Shown one piece after another: positions 10,391 through 20,599 of a DNA stretch of 64,000 bases. The position numbers and the translations under genes were made by a program. The first letter of the stretch is position 1. The number at the start of each line of letters is the position of its first letter. This DNA comes from Gracilaria domingensis. Its lineage: Eukaryota > Rhodophyta > Florideophyceae > Gracilariales > Gracilariaceae. The notes below the pieces were generated by a model. The model ran no database searches. It had not been told where the DNA came from and saw nothing but the letters and a program-made list of their open reading frames with translations. The stretch is taken from contig VCMS01000074.1 of NCBI GenBank assembly GCA_022539475.1, positions 124,001 to 188,000 of the forward strand, in the 5' to 3' direction.

Positions 10391-11294
10391 CCTTTTCTGA
10401 GATTGTATCTCGTAACAGGGAGGCGAATCGATACCTCTCCGGAGTCCGGAGTTAGGGGTTTATTCAGACGCATATTATCCGTATAGGCTCTGAAGTACGA
10501 TGCATAATAAACAGCTAGAAACAAGAACGGCGTGTAGTAATTCCGGACCTAATCGGATATGAATTTGAGAAAAACTACAAGAAACCAATATGGATCCTAA
10601 AGAATGATTTCTGCAGACTTTCAATCAGTAACGGATGTCACGGTTATGATATATGTGTTTTTTTCAAAAACTAACAGTATTCGTCTTCTTAAGTAACCAA
10701 ATTTTCTAAACCAAAAATTATATTCATTGCTAACCAAATAATTTCAAATAACTACACGTAGCTCTTAGAATTGAACTAAGCTATCTCGAAGAACTGTAAT
10801 TCCTTTTCTGAGTCTTTATAATTGTCAACTATATATTTATTGTGAAAACATTTAGTTCTTTTGTCAATAAGCCGTTCCTGGGCTATTGGTTTTAGGTCTG
10901 AACATAAAAGCTTTCGTTGTCTGCTGTGTTTATACAGTCTTCTAGCATATACTTACAAAGAAACTGCATATAACAAGTCAACAAGAAGTTTCTCATCATA
11001 TCAGACTAAATGATTATGAATTTAAACGGAGTTCAAATCTTCAAAGCAGTGATGCAAATAGAAAACATCGGATACAATCCGTTTAGAAATTTTTACTATT
11101 TCGGATTATCCATAACCGCAAACGTATTGGGGTTTTCCAGAAGCGAGAAGATTATAAATGTTTGAACTCGGTTGTTTTGCGAAAACAATTTTTATAATGT
11201 GGGCAAAGACGGATAAATTAAAATGGAGTTTTCGATTTTCCAAATTCGTCCAGCATAATTTTGGATGCGTTTGCTGGGTGCATTCAAACGGCCA

Positions 11295-11325
11295 GCCGTC
11301 CGGATAAATGCCTACTCCGGACGGC
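11295..11325. repeat. Short perfect hairpin
   Basis: GCCGTCCGGA and TCCGGACGGC are exact reverse complements separated by 11 bases. Confidence 0.5.
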
Positions 11326-12252
11326 GAACAACAGCTTGCATCGCTGCTCAGATTACATGTTCTTTACATCCCCGTGAACGCACACCTACAATGTATTTTT
11401 TTGTATCACCCACTACTTTCACTTGCGTATCCGGAGACCAAAAAAATCCGTGGCAGTGTTTTCAGTTCCCCAGATTTAACGACAGTGCCCTCGGTCGCAA
11501 CTGAAGCAAATGATTTTGTCCACCCGTGAAGGAAAAGCGTGTGGTGCTAGGTCGATGCGTTTCTCTCTTGCGCAACAGAGCGCAAATGTCTGCTGACAAG
11601 CGACATCTTCAAGACAGGAAACAATGAAAACCCTTCAAATTCCTTTCCAATTAGCGGCCGCGGCCATTGTGCAACATTTCTCTGGCCAAAAATCCGCCGA
11701 CACACAAGACTCGCACATACACTGTATGGTAGTGTGGTAAAAGCTGCGCTCATATCATTTTCCACCATCAATTTTTAACGAATTATCTTGATATTCTTTC
11801 TACCAGGATGTTTGTTACTTCAAGAGTACAATTATTACTGGTACAGTCGGTAGTTTGGACTACCAGTCCACTCTCTCTCTCTATCTCTCCCTTCAAGTTT
11901 CTCCTTTATACAGACCGAGTAGTAGATTTCAACTAGCTACAAAGACAATTAGCGCACAGGGTCACCCACACTATCCAAACCACCACATCTACCAATTTAG
12001 TAGGGTTTATAAATTTTGTTTCAATTGCCTTTCTCTACCGCACGTTCAAGCATGAGCGTGAGTACGAGGCATTCTGTCACATGAATATTTCTGGCCGGCA
12101 GCAAGTCGTGGGATTTAGCAGTGCTTGCATTGCTGCAGCATGCGTTGGAAAAGGGTATCTAAGGATGAAGTGGAGCTACAAGCTTTGATTCATTACCCCA
12201 ACCAACTTGTTTCTGTTTCACGATATGGATCCCCCGGGCTCTTTTTTGAGGG

Positions 12253-12260
12253 CATAAAAG
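12253..12260 (+). promoter_or_regulatory. TATA-like box for gene D
   Basis: CATAAAAG lies 138 bases before the ATG at 12398 and would place transcription start near 12285. This supports the internal ATG at 12398 over the upstream one at 12125. Confidence 0.45.
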
Positions 12261-12397
12261 GGCGTTCCAAATGCAGGAGCTCCTGCGTCTCCTGCCATCA
12301 CCGCCCACCTCAGTGCCAGTGTTCCGGTGTCTTTCTCAAGGCTCACATCCAAGCCATCGGTCAAAGCTCTGGATACCAGCTCTTTGTCATCTCGACT

Positions 12398-13159
12398 ATG
12401 AACATGTTTGCCATATGCGTGTGCACGTTTTGGTGGCTTCATCTTTGCACATGGACTGCTCATGCAACTCCAACGTCACTAAGGCCGCTGTTTGCTGCCG
12501 TGGGGCCCGGGGGGTTTCCTGCTGGTGCTGCAAGTGGTCCTGGACTCGGAACTCCTGTTGGTGCATCTCCATCACCATCGCCGACACCTTCTTCTAGTCA
12601 AGGAAATGGGTTTCCTTCGAGTGGTAGTGGTATATTACCGATAGGTGCGATTGGGGCTGGTATTGTTGTTAGTGCCACAGGAGGAGGAGACCAAGGAATC
12701 CTCATAGCATGCCAGAATCGAGTTTGTGTAGCGGAAGAAGGAGAATATGTGTGCGACAATATGCCTGCTACAATTGGGGACGACATTGCGTGGCTGTATA
12801 GCGATGACAGAACGCAGAGCCCTGTGGTGATTCAAGAAAGTGGCATCACTCCAAACGAATCTAACATCCCGATAAACTTCGCACCAGTCGGAAATCAACC
12901 ACCAATCACCTGCCGCGTTGTTTCGGCCGACCAAAATAATCTTCCAGCGGCCTGCCGAAATATGCGTCCAACCATGCGGTATCAACGGACAACGCTGGGA
13001 CGCGCCGTAGTGCCGGAACCCCCTGCAGGGAATTGTATTTCGTTTGACGATATTCCACCAACTGGTGTGCCCCACGGAAGCTGTTGTCGACCTTGTCCTC
13101 GTACAAGACGAGTAGAGCGGAGTTTGTCGTGCTGTGGAGCGTGTTCTTTTATAAGGTAG
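12398..13159 (+). CDS. Secreted CC-motif protein D with swapped end motifs
   Basis: The predicted protein has 253 residues. The ATG at 12398 opens a signal peptide (MNMFAICVCTFWWLHLCTWT) and lies downstream of a TATA-like box. A Gly/Pro/Ser-rich linker follows, then a cysteine core (CQNRVCVAEEGEYVCDN and ITCRVV) that resembles the core of A1 and A2. The C-terminus carries GSCCRPCP and then SCCGACSF. These are the same two motifs found at the ends of A1 and A2, but in the opposite order. The function is unknown; an extracellular disulphide-bonded protein is likely. Confidence 0.7.
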   Translation: MNMFAICVCTFWWLHLCTWTAHATPTSLRPLFAAVGPGGFPAGAASGPGLGTPVGASPSPSPTPSSSQGNGFPSSGSGILPIGAIGAGIVVSATGGGDQGILIACQNRVCVAEEGEYVCDNMPATIGDDIAWLYSDDRTQSPVVIQESGITPNESNIPINFAPVGNQPPITCRVVSADQNNLPAACRNMRPTMRYQRTTLGRAVVPEPPAGNCISFDDIPPTGVPHGSCCRPCPRTRRVERSLSCCGACSFIR

Positions 13160-14505
13160 TCGGACAAGAAGAGCTTGGTGGGTAGGTGACGTCTACTCGC
13201 ACAACGGTCTCGTGGCTTGCTAACCGGTACTCAGCCGTGTCACGGACGCCGCTCACCGAGCTGGGCGTCCACTCACCAGTGAGTGAGCGTTCACTCACCA
13301 GGTGACTTCGTACCGATTCGCGCACAGCGACGCGCGTCCACACGCGTAAGCGCATCGCCGCGCGCGTGGCACGCACGCGCCCCGCTGGCTGGCACGGCGC
13401 TGTCTTTTGATTTGTACTCAATCGTTTTGCTCTTGCAATTTGGATTACCAGCAGAACTCCAATAAATAAAACAACAACAAATAAAAAGTTTTTAGACTTT
13501 TGTTTCCAGCCAACAACGTTTATTGTTTTCGTGTTCCGCAACATCGGCAGAGAGAGAGAGCGAACGAAGTTTGCTGTTTTTCCAAAGACTGGCGGCCAAG
13601 TTTACATTTTGATCTGATTGCAAAGTTCCCACGTTAGTAGGAGCGTTGTAACGAAAGAATATCTAGTTGTGTCGAATGAATTTGAGCGGCAACTATCCGC
13701 CGATCATGGTCATCATGATGATGATCCCAGCCACTATGGTTAGCGCTGACATTATGTTTCGAGTATGGGACAAGGCACAAGAACATCCTTACGACTACTC
13801 CCCGAAGCAGCGCTTTACGGTTCCTCCTCTTTCAGTTCAAGATGCCCTCATACCTGCTCACTTTCATTCGATCCCACTTGTATGGCGCACATGCATTGGT
13901 GAAGCTGTCTACGAGGTGTAGCAGTCTGGGTTTGTATGTAGTGCTGAAACATTGTGAAAATAGTTTCAAAACCCTTAATCAACTAGCTTTGTCAACTATT
14001 CAACAATAAAAGAAACGGACTAGCTTCGAAATCGGCAGCGCTCGAATAAAAAATCGTCGTCATGCCCCAGAACCACGTGCAAGTTAGTGCCGAAGAACAT
14101 TTCCTCCCACGACTTCTTCGATCAGCACATGGTCCAGCAGCTGAATCTGCGAACGAAGATAGCAAAGATCTTGGAACCTTTCAGCAACAATGCTGCTTCT
14201 TGTTGCCGACGTATAGGGGACATGTTTTGAACTCCTAGTCCATTGATAACACATTTTGAAAGTGCCTACATAAGCCGTGGATACGAACATGCAACAGCGC
14301 TGTAGGGTTCTTTACCGCATCAAAATGAAAAGTTGCTGAGGAACAATTCCCTTTCCCGGAATTTAGGCAAGCGCTGTGAAAGGCTGTGCATTTCAAGTGC
14401 GGGATGAGAGGATCTCCAACAGGTGAAAGTAATTCATCGCTCTACAGAGCGTCTACTTTTATATGTGTGATGAGGCAGACACATCTGCCTCCTCTGTGCC
14501 ACTAG
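13160..14505. other. Intergenic stretch
   Basis: The first part, around 13230-13400, is rich in short CpG-type repeats with tandem TCACTCACCAG copies. A frame of 84 codons at 13667-13921 begins with a hydrophobic Met-rich segment and could be a small secreted protein, but it has no paralogue or conserved motif. Nothing else is supported. Confidence 0.4.
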
Positions 14506-14513
14506 TATATAAG
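14506..14513 (+). promoter_or_regulatory. TATA box of the vWA gene
   Basis: TATATAAG lies 110 bases before the ATG at 14616. It falls inside the open frame that begins at 14463, so that upstream Met is unlikely to be used. Confidence 0.55.
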
Positions 14514-14615
14514 AGGAATCTTCTGACGGCAGAACTCTGTAGCTCTCATCTTCATCACCCAGACAAAGATACATCCAAGTTCGGGAACCATCTCCGGTTC
14601 AGCGACTTCTTCACA

Positions 14616-15350
14616 ATGCACCGTCCTATTTCACTTCTCATTGCTTCTGTGCTCATCGCGCTCACATTCGCTGTTGGGTCAGCCGTTGGCGTTCGTGACA
14701 GGATCTCGAGCATCGACAGCCCTCTCACCGAAGGGAGGGCAAATCAAGCCCAGATCCAAGCTGCAATTGCCATCGTGCAAGCAACTGAATGCAATCCCAA
14801 TGTCTGCTTCGCGGTGGATGGAAGTGCATCCATGAATGACATGGAATTCCAGTTGGAAAAGGACTTTGTCAAACTTGTTGCGGCAATCGTTGCTCTCGAT
14901 CCTGGATCCAGATTCGCCGGAGTGCAGTACGGACTGAGGCCAGCTTATATTAGCACACTGACCAACAATGCCGACCAGTTCCTCCTGGATGTTCACACCA
15001 CCGTATCTCTGGAAGCCGGTGTGACCTTTATCGCCCCAGGTCTTGGTGGGTGCATGAGACAGCTCAAAAACCTTGCTGGTCAGCCAAAGAAAATCATTCT
15101 TCTCGGAGATGGTGGCAGCAACTTCGATGCCGAAGATCCTCCGCTGGATCCGGAGAGCATTGCCCAACAATTCCTTGAGAATCCAAACAATTTGATCTCA
15201 GCTGTTGGTGTGGGCAACTTTCAGGATCCTGACATGCTTGAGGATATTGCTGGAAGCCCTGACAGGGTTTTCACTGTCGACGAATGGGAAGATGTTATTG
15301 ATGTACTTGCTGCCCTTGTGCTCCAGGTTTGCGGTGATGTGGAATTCTAG
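14616..15350 (+). CDS. Secreted von Willebrand factor A domain protein
   Basis: The predicted protein has 244 residues. A signal peptide (MHRPISLLIASVLIALTFAV) is followed by a short spacer and one vWA domain that fills the rest. The MIDAS metal site is visible as DGSAS at residues 68-72, after a hydrophobic VCFAV strand, and a later strand ends IILLGDGGSN, supplying a further metal-site Asp. vWA domains bind protein ligands through a divalent cation, so a secreted adhesion or matrix role is likely. A decayed paralogue lies at 17760-18511. The start is chosen from the TATA box and signal peptide. Confidence 0.85.
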   Translation: MHRPISLLIASVLIALTFAVGSAVGVRDRISSIDSPLTEGRANQAQIQAAIAIVQATECNPNVCFAVDGSASMNDMEFQLEKDFVKLVAAIVALDPGSRFAGVQYGLRPAYISTLTNNADQFLLDVHTTVSLEAGVTFIAPGLGGCMRQLKNLAGQPKKIILLGDGGSNFDAEDPPLDPESIAQQFLENPNNLISAVGVGNFQDPDMLEDIAGSPDRVFTVDEWEDVIDVLAALVLQVCGDVEF

Positions 15351-17759
15351 AAGCCGTAGCTTCATCTCAATCAAAGTGGCGTATGTGGAAAGAGCTGATA
15401 TGAGTTACTTTCCATTCTTCCAGAATCCCCTACATGATGCAGTAAACTAAATTGCTTTCTGAATCCAGCGTCTTCCTCCGTATTCGCTTCCAAACCTTCC
15501 TGCCATATGTACAAATTTTGAAAGACATGAAGCTCGTAACTCCATGCTGCATTTCGATCATGACGACTATGAATATAAACTGGGGTCCGAACTTATTGCC
15601 GAACAACGTTTTCATTCTGGACAGGTTCACTCCATTCTTCAACGCAGGCATATAGGATGTGAAACAGGAGCATCAATTTCATGCTCTAAGCACCAGCTGA
15701 TGCTGACTGCTAATGGTGTCGCACTTGCGGTTATGGCACTAATTGCCTCAATGAGATCCGTAGTTTTACACACAACCCAGAAACCCAGTTCTGGTTAAGG
15801 TTCTCAAGCGGAGTCCAGGTTTTTTTCTGGATTATGTCAGGGCGCCGTTACAGACTCTACAGTTCGGAGGTAGAGTTCATGTAGAATCATTCCATCCTGG
15901 GCATGCCGCGGCTGCATGCACGAATGATACGTACGTGAGGTTGAAGAAGGAATAACTTTCCGAGGACGCGTAGAATTTGATTTGTCGGAGCGCATTTTGG
16001 AGGCGGCGTGGCGCCAGATGCTCTTCACCGGAATGATCATGATCTTTCGTTCTCTCGAGAGAAGTTAGGTCTGCTCATTTGTTTCTGTTCCGAACATCTG
16101 CCGCCACAATCGCGTTTTGAAACAAACATCCTCCGACCGAACCCGAGAACAGTACATCTCTTGTCGAGTGCACTGAGCGCAAGAAGTTGTGCTTACTTGC
16201 ATTGTGCTTGGATACTCACAAACCCAATCACCAAGACACAAGATCTTGGGCAGCTCCATGAGTAAGCGATTTTTCGTTGAAAGCCAGGAATTTTGAAAAA
16301 TTTTTCCACCTTTTGGAACAGTGCAGAGATTAACGAACTTTTCGTTCTATAACCAAAATGCTTGCAAACACATGTCCGTGAAGGAAATCGATCTGTACAA
16401 CTCCACGGTTTCATCGCCTGAAACGATTCATCCCAATCGTGATTGCTGGTGGCTACGCAATGAGATGTTCGGAAGACAAGCTGCTGCGCAAGTGGACAAA
16501 TTCAGCCCTTGATCAAAACTAGGTAGGTAGACACGTGCGCTGGATACAAATGCAAAACAAAGAGGTAGCACCCTTTCCGTGTACAGAAGATTCTGCGTCA
16601 GAAAAACAGTAAGAGCCCCTACACACTAGGCCGCTAGTCCGGAGACATTCTCAGTAGAGTCTACTGTTTGCTTTGTGCCTGTTATTTTCGCCTCCTCTCC
16701 GCGCAGTGGACCGCAGGCGACAAATGCGTGCTTTGCGTTCCCCTGTGCTGAACAACAGTGATCCATCGACGAGAGATGCCACGGATAAGAACTTGCGTTC
16801 AAGCAAGGCAGAATGAAATTAGCATTTGGCCACGCTTCGGAGGTTTGTCAGCTCTCGAGGCATTCTCTAGGACGGTATAAACCAAAACAAATTCCCATGA
16901 GCAGAGTACCACATCCCTTCATCCAAAAAGTCACCTCCGTGCCTACAGGGCATCGCTGCGAAATATCAGCTTCCAGAATGTGTCCTTACTATTTCAATTC
17001 CACCCAAGTTGCATATTCCCCATAAGCATATGCGAAAAAAGGAACCAAAGATGTTTCAAAGACAACATTAATTTACGCAAAATAGCAAGAAGGGATAAAA
17101 TTTCTATACCTATATCCTCCGCTTGTGAATTTGCTCTTCACCTTGAGTGGAGTACGCATACCATACACGTTCATACCAACCACTTGAGCAAAATTTATGT
17201 AGCCGGGCACATGTCTTGAAAACGTTTAGGGATAGAACAAGTTAATTTCTGCTGTGTGTAAAATACTCGGAGTCAAGATATTTTGCCACATTCTTCTCAG
17301 CAAAGATTCTTACCTTGGGCAAAGACGAGCATGGATTGTTGAATTTTTGTGTCCAGAAAAATGGGAGAAAGATCCCAAGCATTCACGGAAAGGATTCATC
17401 AAAAAGAGAAGCAAAGATATAGAAGCAGAAACATCCAGCCTGATCCAGGGAGGGCACCACTAACTTGTTCTAGAAAAGTAAAACGATGGGTGATAACCAC
17501 GAGAGTGCATCCGCTACTACGGTCAATCTTTCTATGGCATTGTGAGACTTCGAAACCCTCAACAAACATGTTTTCAGTAAACAAAAAGATGTGATCTTTC
17601 AACAGGACGCCTACTCCAAAAGTTAATTTAGTGAGAACCATTTGGATCCTCCACAAAACGTAGTGATATTAAAGAAAGGCAGCCATTTTCTTTTTCTCTC
17701 TCATCACCAATCCATCACAACTCCAGCCGAGTATACCTCTTTGGTAAAAAATTACCAAC
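15351..17759. other. Intergenic stretch without convincing genes
   Basis: Short frames on both strands (for example 15544-15798, 16008-16265 and 17349-17594) lack domains, signal peptides or paralogues in the window. No clear repeat was recognised. Confidence 0.45.
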
Positions 17760-18511
17760 GTGTTTCACTTTTTCTCTGTCTTCTTTGTTTTGTTGCTCAT
17801 CATCACTAGTCTGTCTTCTGCCCAAGTTCCGTTTGAGCACGCAAACGGCAGAGCCGACAAGATCGACATGCCTCTCAGCAACCATGCATCAAATAAAGCT
17901 CAGATTCCTACCGCTATATCAATCGCCCAACTTTCGTCCGTCTCGAGGTGTGCATGGCCATTGATGGAAGCGAGGAAACTGTAGTACCGTCACTGTGGTT
18001 CGAGGCGCAGAAGGAATTTGTGAAACTGCTGGCTCTTGCTATCGAAGGAGATGAACCAAAACTCAAATACGCGGGTGTGCAATATGGCCTGATTCCAGCA
18101 TCGTTAAGTGGGCTCAAAGGCAATGTCCATGAGTTCGTTCTTGACGTTGACTCGGCAGTGTACCTGAACGCATCAAGCACGTTCATCTCTCCCGGTATTA
18201 TTGAGTGCTGGCAACACCTGCAGGAAGTTGTGGGCAAGCCGCAGAAAATTGTTGTGTTCCTTAACAGTAGGAGCAACTATGTTGACTTCAGTTCGGCGAT
18301 TGCAGCAGCCAAGAGTTTTCTTGCCATTTCAGGTAATTCTCTCTTTGTCGTGGGCTTAGGTAGCTTCAAGATTGGAAAAATCGAGAGTCTGGCTGGCAGC
18401 CCTGACAGGGCTTTCGCAGTTGAAACGTTGACTGATCTTGTTAGCATTCTTCCTCTTCTCGTTGCAAAGATTTGCGCCATGGTGGTAGAGGCGGTTCCTG
18501 TGGGTATTTAG
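17760..18511 (+). pseudogene. Decayed vWA-domain paralogue
   Basis: The first part (17760-17942) encodes a signal peptide and the spacer of the vWA protein at 14616 in one frame. The rest of the domain continues in another frame from about 17945 (VCMAIDGSEETVV) to the stop at 18511. A frameshift lies near 17943, so no uninterrupted protein is made unless a tiny intron is present. The MIDAS motif is DGSEE instead of DGSAS, and the later GDGGSN is LNSRSN, so two metal-binding positions are lost. The remaining domain aligns well, including GVQYGL and SPDR motifs. It is most likely a pseudogene, or a vWA fold no longer binding metal. Confidence 0.7.
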
Positions 18512-18767
18512 TTGTTAATCTATTGAGGAGCGCAATGGGAGCAGTTACTGTCTGATGGAAACTGTGATTTAATGTACCACCAAGATCTCAAGCAACTCTC
18601 AGTTCCGATGCTTAGCTGATAACCCTGTAAACGGTATTGCGTATCGCGGATCATAGAGGATACTTCGGTTTGTGGATGCTATTGTTTGGAGATACTACGG
18701 CTCATTTTTTTCCTCTGTTTGTAGACTTAATTCTGGTTTGCTCTGTTTCTAAACGTTGCGTCCTTTA

Positions 18768-18981
18768 GGCCCTTTCTACATCGGGACATGGACAGATTTG
18801 CAGCTGTCTATTGTCCACAGTTTTGGGGTCGCTTCTTGAGCGACCCCACTGAAGAGACACTTCAAAAATCGTTCTGTCAGATTTGTTTTTAATTTTTCTG
18901 CCGGCAAGGTTGATTTGCTTTTAATTTTTATGGTACACGTGTGCCAGATTTGCGTGTCCATGTCCCGGTGTAGAAAAGGCC
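18768..18981. mobile_element. Harbinger-type MITE, 214 bp, with TTA target duplication
   Basis: The ends are near-perfect inverted repeats of about 27 bp that start GGCC, contain TTTCTACA and end CGGGACATGGACA, with two mismatches. TTA flanks both sides (18765-18767 and 18982-18984), the PIF/Harbinger target duplication. The second repeat copy near 24548-24560 reads through this point with a single TTA, a natural empty site. The TIR shares TCTACATC and TGGACA, at almost the same spacing, with the autonomous Harbinger at 44538-46675. No protein is encoded. Confidence 0.85.
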
Positions 18982-19080
18982 TTACCAAACGTTCATCACA
19001 CAATGTGATGTCATCAGCGCTACGCATTTGCTTGTGTCAGCGAGTCAATCCACGTCAAACATTTCGAACTGTACACGTAT

Positions 19081-19155
19081 GCACAACTACATTTTGCTTA
19101 CAGCACAGACACGTACACCGGGGTGTGTGCTGTAAGCAAATGTATGTCGTTGTGC
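19081..19155. repeat. Foldback conserved in both repeat copies
   Basis: GCACAAC, ACATTTTGCTTACAGCAC and their reverse complements form a long imperfect hairpin of about 75 nt. The corresponding part of copy 2 (about 24660-24755) keeps a weaker version of the same fold. Confidence 0.5.
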
Positions 19156-19713
19156 TTACATTTCTTTTACATTTATAGAATTTCGAAGAACGGAGATATA
19201 ATACGAGAGTGAGTGGATTGGAGATCTAAAGAACTGGGAAATATCATATCAGCATATTTAATTGTAAAGCCTTACTGACGAATCAAATTGAAGAATTCCA
19301 AAAACATTCACAATAAACAATTTAAAATAGTGCTATTCTGTCAGTCTGGCTACGTGTGATACGGCGTGAGTTTGTTATTGGCTTACACTTAGATCACATG
19401 TAAGCGAATCTCATTCGCAGATGATATGGCTTAACTCTTGGCAAAGCCGCGTTTGCAGCGACCTGAAGCCCACGTTAGCATGATGTGATGTGATCAAGAG
19501 TTGCTTTTACGTGGGAGGGCTGCATGTTGTCGTAGGCAGTGAGCATCAAGCCACATCAGCGATAGCTATTCTGTCTTCTGTTTCTGTCAAAGTCTATCCA
19601 TTCTATAGAAAGCAACGCGTTTGATAGAAGGAGACTTTTTGATGAATTGCTGACATTGTTGTATTTTCATTACACTTACACTATACGTAAACAATCTCAT
19701 GAGTTCCGTACTC

Positions 19714-20395
19714 TTAAACCCTTTTGAGACGGTTCGCTTATGTCTAGTGAGCTAGACATAAGCGGACAACATGATTGGGTAGCCGCTATAACAAATCGTT
19801 ATTGTATCGCAGAGATCACAAGATATCTGTGTCTTGTTTAGCTTTGGCAAAGAAGGAGGCAAGGACCGCATCCTGTCTGCCTCGTTGAATCTCCACGAGA
19901 TCAACTATCCGGGTTCGGGTTGGGTGGGAAAAGGAAAACACTAACTGAATCAGAGGTCGCAGCGCGATGGTGGCTTCAAGAAGCCTTCTAATGGCAATAC
20001 CAAAAAGCTGCCGATCGTCATCACCGCATCACCGTCGGCGGTGACCGACGGCGGTGACCAACGCACAAGCACAAATGTCTTGGATCAAGTGCTAAAAATA
20101 AACTATATTCTTCGTGCCTCGAAAAGATCATTGTCAGCGTGCCACTTGTCTGCTTGGCTTATTATGTCTAGCTCTCTAGACATAAGCAAAGTATCTTTTC
20201 AATTGGCTACAAATTCAATCAGTTTTAAATCAAACCAATAACATTCGAACTCGAGTACCACGTGTACTTCAATCAACATGGTTTGTTACACCGCTCTCTC
20301 TCAGCCGCATGATCGAGTCATTTCTTTCCTTCTCATTGGCTATTTCTTATGTCTAGCTCACTAGACATAAGAACTTTTAGTCCCAAAAGGGTTAA
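19714..20395. mobile_element. piggyBac-like non-autonomous element with TTAA flanks
   Basis: TTAA occurs at 19714-19717 and 20392-20395, flanking inverted ends that begin CCCTTTTGAGAC on the left and, on the opposite strand, CCCTTTTGGGAC on the right. TTAA duplication with CCCTTT-type ends is typical of piggyBac elements. The related segment near 24230-24255 (opposite strand) lacks the element and has a contiguous sequence across the site, an empty site. Three copies of an 11 bp foldback with sequence TTATGTCTAG and a short loop lie inside, at about 19737, 20159 and 20347. There is no open frame of useful length, so it would need a transposase from elsewhere. Confidence 0.75.
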
Positions 20396-20599
20396 CGACA
20401 TATTTTGTATTACGTCAATTAGAGCTAGTAGGGCAAAGAAAAGCGTACACCATTCGCAAGATAGGGTTACTATTGAGAGAGAAATTACATATAAGTAATT
20501 CGGTCTAGTAGACACTGTAGTCTTAGGTCGGGGTAATTTAAGATTTATTTTTCCCGTGGTTATTGTAACCGTAACCGGGACTGAATAGAATTAAATGAC

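Larger units (their letters stand above)
9539..12252. other. AT-rich intergenic stretch
   Basis: Apart from a possible glycosyltransferase N-terminus at 10073-10390 and a small hairpin at 11295-11325, nothing here is supported as a gene. Short frames near 9745-10132, 11265-11529 and 11855-12055 have no domain, signal peptide or paralogue. Confidence 0.45.
18577..19480 (+). repeat. Long dispersed repeat, copy 1 (with MITE inserted)
   Basis: This segment matches 24378-25100 in the same orientation over about 700 bp, beginning at AGATCTCAAGCAACTCTCAG and ending at CCCACGTTAGCA. Copy 1 is longer only because a 214 bp MITE sits inside it. No coding potential is seen, so this is probably a non-autonomous or decayed mobile sequence, or an old segmental duplication. 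Confidence 0.8.
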
